Below the pieces are notes generated by a model. The model was not told the DNA's origin, ran no database searches, and saw only the letters and a program-made list of their open reading frames with translations. From Burkholderiaceae bacterium (GTDB taxonomy: Bacteria > Pseudomonadota > Gammaproteobacteria > Burkholderiales > Burkholderiaceae_D): DNA of 9,589 nucleotides. This document shows positions 1 through 9,352 of the stretch, one piece after another (position 1 is the stretch's first letter; each line of letters begins with the position of its first letter). Position numbers and translations under genes: made by a program. The stretch is taken from contig JACMLV010000701.1 in NCBI GenBank assembly GCA_014379395.1, positions 1 to 9,589 of the forward strand. Direction: 5' to 3'.

Positions 1-498
1 CTGACCCTGTCGCGCCTGGAGGCCGAGGCCGCGCTGACCATGGCCGCCGTCGACCTGGGCGCGGTGGCGCGGCGCGTGCTGGCCGAGCTGGCGCCCAAGG
101 CGCTCGCCAACGGCCAGACGCTGGAACTGGAGGCGGCCGAGAGCTGCCTGATCGAAGGCGAGGAGACGCTGCTGGCGGTGCTGCTGCGTAACCTGGCCGA
201 CAACGCCTTGCGCTACAGCCCGCCCGGCGCGCGCGTGCTGGTCGATCTGCGCCGCGCCGCCGGCGCCGGCAACAATATCGTGCTGCGCATCGAGGACAGC
301 GGGCCGGGCCTGCTTGACGCCGAGCGCGCCCGGCTCGGCGAGCGCTTCTTCCGCGTGACCGGCACCAACGCCAGCGGCAGCGGCCTGGGCTGGTCGATCG
401 TGCGCCGCATCGCCGCCGTCCACCAGCTCGACGTGCGGGTCGACAAGTCGGCGCGATTGGGCGGCCTGGCGGTGCAAGTGAGCGGCCGCGCGATCTGA
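1..498 (+). CDS. Sensor histidine kinase, C-terminal part (QseC-like), 5' end outside window
   Basis: This is the last 165 residues of a two-component sensor kinase. The frame is open from base 1, so the ATG at 40 is internal. The fragment opens with LTLSRLEAE, typical of the second helix of the HisKA dimerisation domain. The HATPase_c ATP-binding domain follows: N box RNLADNALRYSPP (Asn at about 64 and 68), G1 box DSGPG (about 99-103), an ERFFRV segment, and G2 box GSGLGWSI (about 126-133). The phospho-accepting His, sensor domain and membrane segments lie upstream of the window. The pattern SGPG...GERFFR...GSGLGWSIV resembles QseC/PmrB-type kinases, which normally pair with an OmpR-family response regulator encoded just upstream. 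The Trp in the G2 box replaces the more usual Leu. No terminator-like hairpin follows the TGA. Family is secure; the exact subfamily and its signal are not. Confidence 0.9.
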   Translation: MTLSRLEAEAALTMAAVDLGAVARRVLAELAPKALANGQTLELEAAESCLIEGEETLLAVLLRNLADNALRYSPPGARVLVDLRRAAGAGNNIVLRIEDSGPGLLDAERARLGERFFRVTGTNASGSGLGWSIVRRIAAVHQLDVRVDKSARLGGLAVQVSGRAI

Positions 499-556
499 AA
501 GGAAATGACTTCTCCTATTCCGCCAATTCAAACCAACACTCGCCAAGTTACTAATT

Positions 557-575
557 CTTACATTCACCTTACATT
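557..575 (+). promoter_or_regulatory. Possible OmpR-family response regulator box (CTTACATT direct repeat)
   Basis: Two perfect 8-bp copies of CTTACATT (557-564 and 568-575) are separated by 3 bp, giving an 11-bp period. OmpR/PhoB-family regulators bind tandem direct half-sites one helical turn apart; the PmrA/QseB type uses CTTAA-like half-sites with this period. The repeat sits 58 bp after the stop of a QseC-like kinase gene, so the cognate regulator is a plausible ligand. Which gene it would control is unclear, because no recognised gene starts nearby. Confidence 0.35.
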
Positions 576-830
576 TGAAAAGCTATCGGCCATTCGCATT
601 GGAAAAATGGCCGCGCCGGCGTAACGCGAAGACGCCCGCCATTCAATTTTCCATGCGGCGCCATAGGAGAATTATGGCTGGCTTATCGAAAAAATGCGGC
701 GATGCAGCATTTTATGCTGTGGGAAATTCGCTGCATTGTAACGATTTGCGATTACTGTAGTACTTGCCCTTCCGCGCGCCCAATTGCCGCGCCAAAGGCG
801 CCGAAAACCCCCACTCCCGAGCCCGCTCAA

Positions 831-847
831 ATTGCAAATATTGCAAT
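831..847. promoter_or_regulatory. Possible operator: ATTGCAA-N3-TTGCAAT inverted repeat
   Basis: The 17-bp sequence ATTGCAAATATTGCAAT has perfect 7-bp inverted arms around ATA. It can also be read as two TTGCAA palindromes spaced 9 bp apart. ScfR-family regulators such as PccR of Rhodobacter, which control propionyl-CoA carboxylase genes, recognise repeated TTTGCAAA-type sites, so the resemblance fits the downstream pathway. The distance to the scpA start (about 420 bp) and the imperfect match to TTTGCAAA keep this tentative. No regulator gene is in the window. Confidence 0.35.
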
Positions 848-968
848 CACACGTATTTAAGCGATACGCCCTCCGCCGCGGCGCGCTATCGATAAGGCAT
901 GCAATAACTATTCGGCGATCAATTTTTCCGCGCGAACTACGCTATTCATACCGTAATTATGCAAGTGC

Positions 969-997
969 TTGATTTATAAGTGTTTATATAATATTCT
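969..997 (+). promoter_or_regulatory. AT-rich distal promoter candidate
   Basis: TTGATT (969-974) and TATTCT (992-997) are separated by 17 bp, and each matches the sigma-70 hexamers at four of six positions. A perfect TATAAT also lies at 987-992 but has no good -35 at normal spacing. The segment is strongly AT-rich against its surroundings. A transcript from here would start near 1004 and run toward the terminator-like hairpin at 1109-1133. It is a weak call based on hexamer match only. Confidence 0.3.
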
Positions 998-1108
998 CAT
1001 TTGATTCGATAAATCGCGCTTGACCATCGGCGCGAACCGCGTCAATTGCGCGAAGGGCCTTCGAAAAACGATTTACAAAATTTCCAACCCGGCTCCAAAA
1101 GGCCGCCG

Positions 1109-1133
1109 GCAGGCCGTTTTCGGCCGGCTTTTT
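1109..1133 (+). terminator. Rho-independent terminator-like hairpin within the leader
   Basis: The stem GC-a-GGCCG (1109-1116) pairs with CGGCC-g-GC (1121-1128) around a TTTT loop, with one internal mismatch, and five Ts follow directly (1129-1133). An A-run (1097-1100) upstream could extend the stem. It lies upstream of the proximal scpA promoter and more than 600 bp after the kinase gene. It could end a short transcript started near 1004 or shield scpA from read-through. Confidence 0.5.
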
Positions 1134-1205
1134 AGGCCGCCGCGGCGGTCCGCCAAATCGGCTTTTTTGCTGGGGCCGCAAGGCCGGACCGTGCCAAAAC
1201 GGCCA

Positions 1206-1234
1206 TTCAAAATTCGGCGGCAGGGCTGTACAAT
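1206..1234 (+). promoter_or_regulatory. Probable proximal sigma-70 promoter of the scpA operon
   Basis: TTCAAA (1206-1211; four of six to TTGACA) and TACAAT (1229-1234; five of six to TATAAT) are separated by an ideal 17-bp spacer. Transcription would start near 1241, giving a leader of about 30 bases before the scpA ATG. A TACAAT box just ahead of the gene is a common arrangement in betaproteobacteria. This is the best promoter candidate for the four metabolic genes. Confidence 0.55.
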
Positions 1235-1269
1235 CGTCGCAACTTTAATTAACACCAGAAAGTTCACAG

Positions 1270-3435
<2,166 letters not shown>

Positions 3436-3440
3436 GCTTC

Positions 3441-4454
3441 ATGGCGAATTTGCTGCATCCGCTTCATCCGGTGCTGCCGGCGGCCGACGCCGCGCTGGTC
3501 GAGGGCGTGCTGCGCCGCGAGCGGCGCGCGCTGGCCAAGACCATCACGCTGATCGAGTCGAGCCGGCTCGACCATCAACTGCGCGCCCAGGCCGTGCTCG
3601 AGACGCTGATGCCGCACACCGGCCACGCGATCCGGGTCGGCATCTCCGGCGTGCCGGGCGTGGGCAAATCGACCTTCATCGAGGCGCTCGGCATGGCCTT
3701 GATCGAACAGGGCCAGCGCGTCGCCGTGCTGGCCATCGACCCCTCCTCGTCCCTGACCGGCGGCTCGATCCTGGGCGACAAGACCCGCATGGAAAAGCTG
3801 TCGCAGCGCGAGGAAGCGTTTATTCGCCCCTCGCCCGCGCGCGGCGCGCTGGGCGGGGTGGCGCGCCAGACCCGCGAGGCGCTCTTGGCCTGCGAGGCGG
3901 CCGGCTTCGACGTCATCATCGTCGAGACGGTCGGCGTCGGTCAGAGCGAGACTGCGGTGGCCGGCATGACCGACGTTTATGTGGTGCTGCAACTGCCGAA
4001 TGCGGGCGACGACCTGCAGGCGATCAAAAAGGGAATTCTGGAGCTGGCCGACATGGTGGTCTATAACAAGGCCGACATCGACGCCAACGCTTCCGACCTG
4101 GCCGTAGGCCAAATGCGCTCGGCGCTGCACATGCTGCGCCCGGCGTCGAAACACTGGCAGGTGCCGGTGCTGAAAACAAGCGCGATGACCGGCTACGGCA
4201 TCGCGCAAGTGTGGGATGCCATCGTCCGTCACCGGGAAACCATGACGGCCGCCGGCGAGTTCGATGCCAAGCGCCGCCACCAGGCGTTGACCTGGATGTG
4301 GACGCTCATCGAACAAGGCTTGCAGCAGCGCTTCCGGGAACATCCGGCCGTCGCGCGCGAGTTGCAGGCGGTAACCGACAAGGTGGCCGGGGCCAGCATC
4401 ACCCCGACCGCCGCGGCGCATCTGCTGTTGACGCATTTCGGCGGCGACGCCTGA
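3441..4454 (+). CDS. meaB: MeaB/ArgK-family GTPase, chaperone of methylmalonyl-CoA mutase
   Basis: This G3E/SIMIBI-class GTPase binds methylmalonyl-CoA mutase, gates adenosylcobalamin loading and protects the enzyme from inactivation. Older databases call it an LAO/AO transport ATPase (ArgK), a name now considered misleading. The protein has 337 residues, normal for the family. The P-loop is GVPGVGKS (70-77), the switch region contains DPSSSLTGGSILGDKTRM (about 100-117), a Walker B-like strand ends in IIVETVGVGQSE (about 159-170), and the base-specificity motif is NKAD (209-212). N- and C-terminal helices expected for dimerisation are present. The tight spacing behind scpA matches the usual mutase–chaperone pairing. 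The last codons GGC GAC GCC TGA recur just downstream, as described for the palindrome there. Confidence 0.95.
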   Translation: MANLLHPLHPVLPAADAALVEGVLRRERRALAKTITLIESSRLDHQLRAQAVLETLMPHTGHAIRVGISGVPGVGKSTFIEALGMALIEQGQRVAVLAIDPSSSLTGGSILGDKTRMEKLSQREEAFIRPSPARGALGGVARQTREALLACEAAGFDVIIVETVGVGQSETAVAGMTDVYVVLQLPNAGDDLQAIKKGILELADMVVYNKADIDANASDLAVGQMRSALHMLRPASKHWQVPVLKTSAMTGYGIAQVWDAIVRHRETMTAAGEFDAKRRHQALTWMWTLIEQGLQQRFREHPAVARELQAVTDKVAGASITPTAAAHLLLTHFGGDA

Positions 4455-4457
4455 ATC

Positions 4458-4492
4458 CGTAGGGCGGGCACCGCTGTTGTGCCCACCCTACG
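4458..4492. repeat. REP-like palindromic element at the meaB stop
   Basis: CGTAGGGCGGGCAC (4458-4471) and GTGCCCACCCTACG (4479-4492) form a 14-bp inverted repeat with one mismatch around a 7-base loop. The motif GTAGGGYGGGCAC/GTGCCCAC resembles short dispersed extragenic palindromes common in proteobacterial genomes (recalled, not searched). An 11-bp sequence, CGACGCCTGAA, occurs on both sides (4445-4455 and 4499-4509), as if the element duplicated its target on arrival. As RNA it would form a strong hairpin right after meaB and could stabilise the upstream mRNA. Confidence 0.7.
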
Positions 4493-4541
4493 CGGCAACG
4501 ACGCCTGAAGTAGCGGGCCAGCAGTTTTCATCTTGGCGCTC

Positions 4542-4565
4542 GCGCCGCGGCCTAGGTCGCGGCGC
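4542..4565 (+). terminator. GC-rich hairpin between meaB and pccB (attenuator or weak terminator)
   Basis: GCGCCGCGGCC (4542-4552) pairs with GGTCGCGGCGC (4555-4565), 11 pairs with one G·U, around a minimal TA loop. A T-rich but interrupted tract (TTTAATAATTT) begins at 4571. The stem is very stable, but the U-tract is poor and set off by five bases. It may reduce, not stop, transcription into pccB, or act as an mRNA-processing barrier. Confidence 0.4.
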
Positions 4566-4587
4566 GGCGCTTTAATAATTTGATATC

Positions 4588-4594
4588 AAGGGAG
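4588..4594 (+). promoter_or_regulatory. Strong Shine-Dalgarno fixing the pccB start
   Basis: AAGGGAG ends 6 bases before ATG at 4601. This is the best ribosome binding site in the window and lies inside any longer frame starting at the TTG at 4580, so the ATG at 4601 is taken as the start. Confidence 0.8.
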
Positions 4595-4600
4595 TCATTC

Positions 4601-6133
<1,533 letters not shown>

Positions 6134-6153
6134 GCAACGGAGAAAAATAGACC

Positions 6154-8148
6154 ATGTTCAAGAAAATTCTGATCGCAAACCGCGGCGAAATCGCCTGCCG
6201 CGTCATCAAGACCGCCCAAAAGATGGGCATCAAGACCGTCGCCGTGTACTCGGAAGCGGACCGCGACGCGCGCCACGTGTCGATGGCCGACGAAGCCGTC
6301 TTCATCGGCGCCGCGCCATCTAAAGACTCCTACCTGGTGGTCGAGAAAATCATCGCCGCCTGCAAGCAGACCGGCGCCGAAGCGGTGCATCCCGGCTACG
6401 GCTTCCTGTCGGAGAACTCGGACTTCTGCGACCGCCTGGAAAAAGAAGGCATCATCTTCATCGGCCCTAAAAAGCACGCGATCGAGTCGATGGGCGACAA
6501 GATCGCCTCGAAGAAACTGGCGATGGCCGCCGGCGTGTCGACCATTCCCGGCTACACCGACGTCATCAAGAGCCCCGAGCAAGCGGTGGAAATCGCCAAC
6601 GGCATCGGCTACCCGGTGATGATCAAGGCGTCCGCCGGCGGCGGCGGCAAGGGCCTGCGCGTCGCGTTCAACGCGACCGAAGCGCACGAAGGCTTCCAGT
6701 CCTGCACCAACGAAGCGCGCAACAGCTTCGGCGACGACCGCGTGTTCATCGAGAAATTCATCGAAGAACCGCGCCACATCGAAATCCAGGTGCTGGGCGA
6801 CGCCCACGGCAACCTGGTCTACCTGTGGGAGCGCGAGTGCTCGCTGCAACGCCGCCACCAAAAAGTCATCGAAGAGGCGCCAAGCCCGTTCCTCGACGCC
6901 GCCACCCGCAAAGCGATGGGCGAGCAAGCCGTCGCACTGGCGCGCGCGGTGCAATACCAGAGCGCCGGCACGGTCGAATTCGTCGTCGGCAAGGGCCGCG
7001 AATTCTACTTCCTGGAAATGAACACCCGCCTGCAAGTTGAGCATCCGGTGACCGAATTCATCACCGGCGTCGACCTGGTCGAGCAGATGATCCGCGTCGC
7101 CGCCGGCGAGAAGCTCTCGTTCGGCCAGGACGAATTGAAACTCGACGGCTGGGCCATCGAATGCCGCGTCAACGCGGAAGACGCCGCGCGCAACTTCCTG
7201 CCATCGACCGGCCGCCTCGTCACCTACCGTCCGCCGGAAGAAATCCCCGGCAAGGTGCGCGTCGACACCGGTGTCTACGAGGGCGCCGAGATCTCGATGT
7301 TCTACGACCCGATGATCGCCAAGCTGATCGTGCACGCGCCGACCCGGTTGGAAGCCATCGCCAGCATGCGCGACGCCCTGAACAGCTTCGCCATCCGCGG
7401 CGTCAGCTCGAACATCGCCTTCCACGCCGCCCTGCTGCAAAACCCGGGCTTCGTGTCGGGCACGTTCAACACCGGCCTGATCGGCGAGCAGTATCCGAAG
7501 GGTTTTGTCGCCGCCGACCTGGCGCACGACGAGCCGCAACTGCTGATCACGGTGGCCGCCTTCATCCACCGCAAGCATCTGGAGCGCAACGCCTCGACCT
7601 CGGGCCAGCTGCCGGGCCACCACTACGTGCCGGAAAACGACTTCATCGTCCTGATCGGCGGCGAAAGCCATCCGGTCACCGTCAGCGCGTTCAACGGCGG
7701 CATGCGCATCAAGCACGACAACAAGGACTACGACCTGGTCAGCGACTGGAAATTCGGCCAGCTGATCATCCGCGGCACCGTCAACGGCGAGCCGTTCTCG
7801 ATGCAAGCCGAGCGCGTCGGCGTCGACTACCGCCTGTCGCACTGGGGCACCCAGGCCGACATCAAGGTGCTCGGCGTGGCGGCAGCCAAACTGCAGGCGC
7901 TGATGCTGCACAAGGCGCCGCCGGATCTGTCGCGTTTCCTGCTGTCGCCGATGCCGGGCCTGCTGACCGAGCTGGTCGTCGGCGAAGGCCAAGTGGTCAA
8001 GGCCGGCGAGAAGCTGGCCACGATCGAAGCGATGAAGATGGAAAACATCCTGCGCGCCGAGCAAGACTGCGTGATCGGCAAGCTGATGGCGAAACCGGGC
8101 GAGAGCCTGGCCGTCAATCAGGCCATTATCGAGTTTGGCGGGAAGTAA
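6154..8148 (+). CDS. pccA: Propionyl-CoA carboxylase alpha subunit (biotin carboxylase + biotin carrier)
   Basis: It uses ATP and bicarbonate to carboxylate its own biotin, which then serves PccB; the two subunits form the dodecameric PCC complex. The 664 residues show the complete order: biotin carboxylase N-domain (FKKILIANRGEIACRV at the start, HPGYGFLSEN), ATP-grasp domain with glycine loop KASAGGGGKG (158-167), CSLQRRHQKVIEEAPS (from Cys229, Lys237) and EMNTRLQVEH (Glu288, Asn290, Arg292, Glu296), the BC C-domain, a BT linker domain (about 460-590) that contacts the beta subunit, and a C-terminal carrier domain with EAMKM. Lys628 in that motif is the biotinylation site, 36 residues from the end, as is normal. 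GGAG (6139-6142) precedes the ATG by 11 bases. Biotinylation needs a BirA ligase from elsewhere in the genome. Confidence 0.97.
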   Translation: MFKKILIANRGEIACRVIKTAQKMGIKTVAVYSEADRDARHVSMADEAVFIGAAPSKDSYLVVEKIIAACKQTGAEAVHPGYGFLSENSDFCDRLEKEGIIFIGPKKHAIESMGDKIASKKLAMAAGVSTIPGYTDVIKSPEQAVEIANGIGYPVMIKASAGGGGKGLRVAFNATEAHEGFQSCTNEARNSFGDDRVFIEKFIEEPRHIEIQVLGDAHGNLVYLWERECSLQRRHQKVIEEAPSPFLDAATRKAMGEQAVALARAVQYQSAGTVEFVVGKGREFYFLEMNTRLQVEHPVTEFITGVDLVEQMIRVAAGEKLSFGQDELKLDGWAIECRVNAEDAARNFLPSTGRLVTYRPPEEIPGKVRVDTGVYEGAEISMFYDPMIAKLIVHAPTRLEAIASMRDALNSFAIRGVSSNIAFHAALLQNPGFVSGTFNTGLIGEQYPKGFVAADLAHDEPQLLITVAAFIHRKHLERNASTSGQLPGHHYVPENDFIVLIGGESHPVTVSAFNGGMRIKHDNKDYDLVSDWKFGQLIIRGTVNGEPFSMQAERVGVDYRLSHWGTQADIKVLGVAAAKLQALMLHKAPPDLSRFLLSPMPGLLTELVVGEGQVVKAGEKLATIEAMKMENILRAEQDCVIGKLMAKPGESLAVNQAIIEFGGK

Positions 8149-8170
8149 AACCTGTTAGACGTTGCCGGGG

Positions 8171-8190
8171 TTTCCCGCCTTCGCGGGGAA
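8171..8190. repeat. Short REP-like palindrome after pccA
   Basis: TTTCCCGC (8171-8178) and GCGGGGAA (8183-8190) form an 8-bp stem with one G·U pair around a CTTC loop. The TTCCCGCCTTCGCGGG core resembles dispersed extragenic palindromes found in many beta- and gammaproteobacteria (from memory). It may protect the pccA mRNA 3' end. Confidence 0.5.
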
Positions 8191-8191
8191 T

Positions 8192-8222
8192 GCCGACGGC
8201 GCTTGAAATGCGCGCCGCCGGC
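8192..8222. repeat. Second GC palindrome after pccA
   Basis: GCCGACGGCGC (8192-8202) pairs with GCGCCGCCGGC (8212-8222) with a single A/C mismatch and a 9-base loop. It begins one base after the preceding palindrome, and together they form a small hairpin cluster ahead of the terminator. Confidence 0.5.
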
Positions 8223-8244
8223 AATCGGGCGATGCTCATCATTG

Positions 8245-8278
8245 AAAAAGCCATCGAAGCGATTCGATGGCTTTTTTT
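8245..8278 (+). terminator. Rho-independent terminator of the pcc operon
   Basis: AAAAAGCCATCGAA (8245-8258) and TTCGATGGCTTTTT (8263-8276) form a perfect 14-bp stem around a GCGA tetraloop, with a run of seven Ts at 8272-8278. It lies 97 bases after the pccA stop. The A-run on the left arm means it could also terminate minus-strand transcripts arriving from the right. Confidence 0.93.
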
Positions 8279-8377
8279 CGTCTATCGATTCCAAACGAGG
8301 GCAAACTTGATCGCTTTCATCTTGCTGTGTTTGAGTGACAAGCCGCCACACCAGCGGGAGTAAATCCACAAACATCA

Positions 8378-8433
8378 TTAATATCAAATAATTAAATTAT
8401 GCGTTGACACATTGCAATATTTAGAGATATTCT
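8378..8433 (+). promoter_or_regulatory. Promoter of the AT-rich small-gene cassette, with UP-like sequence
   Basis: TTGACA (8404-8409) is a perfect -35. TATTCT (8428-8433) is a four-of-six -10 with an 18-bp spacer. The preceding bases (about 8378-8400) are almost all A/T, as in an UP element. Transcription would start near 8440, leaving a 160-base leader before the 8601 gene. Confidence 0.5.
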
Positions 8434-8600
8434 TGAAACCAAACAATTAATCACTGAGTAGCAATGAAGTAACCAATATGAATTTCGCTACGTCCCCAAA
8501 TGAATCACAGTTACCAATTAAGATAGGATGAATCCAACCGGTTTTAAGTGCGATATTAAAATTTACATTATAGACTTAATAAATAACCAAAGGAAAAACA

Positions 8601-8822
8601 ATGCAACAGTATGCAGACATAAACAACGACTCAGGGGTTGTTGGCTACGAAATTTCCGCAGCTTCTATTATTGTTTGGTTTAACGGCGCGCCTAAACCTT
8701 ACACTTACAGCTATGCTATCGCAGGACAGCACCATGTAGAAAAAATGAAGCAACTTGCTAGTAGCGGCGACGGCCTAAACGCCTATATAAATCACAACGT
8801 TAAGTTTAAATATGATCGATGA
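8601..8822 (+). CDS. Small KTSC-like hypothetical protein (73 aa)
   Basis: I cannot assign a function. The 73-residue product has no signal peptide or membrane segment. Its layout is VVGYE, a strand IIVWFNGAPKPYTYSY, then a helical HHVEKMKQLASSGDGLNAYIN segment ending in VKFKY. This recalls the KTSC-type small-domain pattern (beta strands with a YxY, then a helix and an FIN/YIN..VK..Y tail) seen in many short uncharacterised bacterial and phage proteins. AAAGGAA (8589-8595) sits 5 bases before the ATG, so the start is well supported. Codons are AT-rich, unlike the neighbouring metabolic genes, which suggests acquisition. The next gene starts 59 bases later in the same direction. A weak hairpin (ATCTGC 8831-8836, GCAGAT 8849-8854) lies in the gap. 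Confidence 0.7.
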   Translation: MQQYADINNDSGVVGYEISAASIIVWFNGAPKPYTYSYAIAGQHHVEKMKQLASSGDGLNAYINHNVKFKYDR

Positions 8823-8881
8823 AGCAATTCATCTGCTGAAGTAAAGCTGCAGATATTTTCAGGAAAATAAGGCGAAGAAAA

Positions 8882-9352
8882 ATGAATTTATTAACAACAC
8901 TTCAAACACTACTAAGCGCATTTCAAGCAAAAACAGTAGCTCAATGGATAAGCATCGGCACTTTGCTCACGGCATTGGTTTTCGTCTCAGGCACATCCAC
9001 TGTACCGCTTACGCTATTTTCTTTGGTTTCAGGCTTTGGGTTTAGCCTCTTTCTCCTATTCATCGTTACTATATTGCTATTTATTGGCAGCAAATCCCCT
9101 GGCCGCATTGGTAATCTAGCCAAAGGAGACTTTGAAAATTGCCATAGTTGGTGCCAACCCAAGGCTCTTCGCGCATCTTTGGCACTAATCGGCATGGCCG
9201 GAACTACGCTCATCTATGGCCTTATCACGAAAAATCCTATGGGATTTACGGCAAGCGCACTTGCATTATTCTATTGCTTGGCAGTCTGGTGGTGTTGGTT
9301 TTGCATAGCTGTCATGGCCACCAAAATAAAAAATAAGAAAAATAGCGAATAA
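8882..9352 (+). CDS. Hypothetical membrane protein with four predicted helices (156 aa)
   Basis: The family is not recognised. The 156 residues show four hydrophobic segments, roughly 22-39, 42-69, 97-115 and 121-147. A polar loop of about 27 residues (KSPGRIGNLAKGDFENCHSWCQPK) lies between helices 2 and 3, and a Lys-rich C-terminal tail (KIKNKKN) is probably cytoplasmic. Two Cys (87, 91) lie in the loop, and helix 4 is rich in Trp and Cys (YCLAVWWCWFC). The ATG at 8882 has an AAGG (8869-8872) 9 bases upstream. Composition is AT-rich like the 73-aa gene before it, and the two may share one transcript. It faces the antitoxin gene tail to tail with 131 bases between. A transport, immunity or envelope role is possible, but nothing in the sequence decides it. 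Confidence 0.65.
   Translation: MNLLTTLQTLLSAFQAKTVAQWISIGTLLTALVFVSGTSTVPLTLFSLVSGFGFSLFLLFIVTILLFIGSKSPGRIGNLAKGDFENCHSWCQPKALRASLALIGMAGTTLIYGLITKNPMGFTASALALFYCLAVWWCWFCIAVMATKIKNKKNSE

Larger units (their letters stand above)
499..1269. other. Long non-coding leader/intergenic region upstream of scpA
   Basis: About 770 bases contain no ORF that resembles a protein. Base composition is clearly lower in GC than the flanking genes up to about 1020, then becomes GC-rich and full of short palindromes. Items listed separately are the CTTACATT direct repeat (557-575), the TTGCAA pair (831-847), an AT-rich promoter-like segment (969-997), a terminator-like hairpin (1109-1133) and the proximal promoter of scpA (1206-1234). 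A perfect 12-bp palindrome, CCGCCGCGGCGG, lies at 1137-1148, and a small hairpin CGAAG-GGC-CTTCG at 1051-1063. The length is unusual between two co-oriented genes and suggests regulatory DNA, a small RNA gene or a decayed gene. Confidence 0.7.
8149..8600. other. Intergenic region between pccA and the AT-rich small genes
   Basis: The 452 bases hold no recognised gene. The first part is GC-rich and contains two palindromes and the operon terminator, listed separately. From about 8280 composition turns AT-rich and stays so through both small genes, marking a likely boundary between core and acquired DNA. A promoter candidate lies at 8404-8433. A 17-codon frame (8478-8531) has no good ribosome site and is not called. 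Confidence 0.7.

Noticed and set aside
969..992. TTGATT plus perfect TATAAT as one promoter
   Set aside because: The spacer is only 12 bp, too short for sigma-70. The 17-bp pairing with TATTCT was kept as a weak candidate instead.
4580..4600. TTG start adding seven residues to pccB
   Set aside because: It would place the strong AAGGGAG ribosome site inside the coding region; ATG 4601 fits that site.
8118..8387. 89-codon minus-strand frame after pccA
   Set aside because: It runs through the strong terminator and the end of pccA and has no recognisable domain.
8528..8683. 50-codon frame starting ATGA-overlapped with a 17-codon frame upstream of the 73-aa gene
   Set aside because: It overlaps the promoter-proximal leader and the first third of the better-supported 8601 gene in another frame, and has a poor ribosome site.
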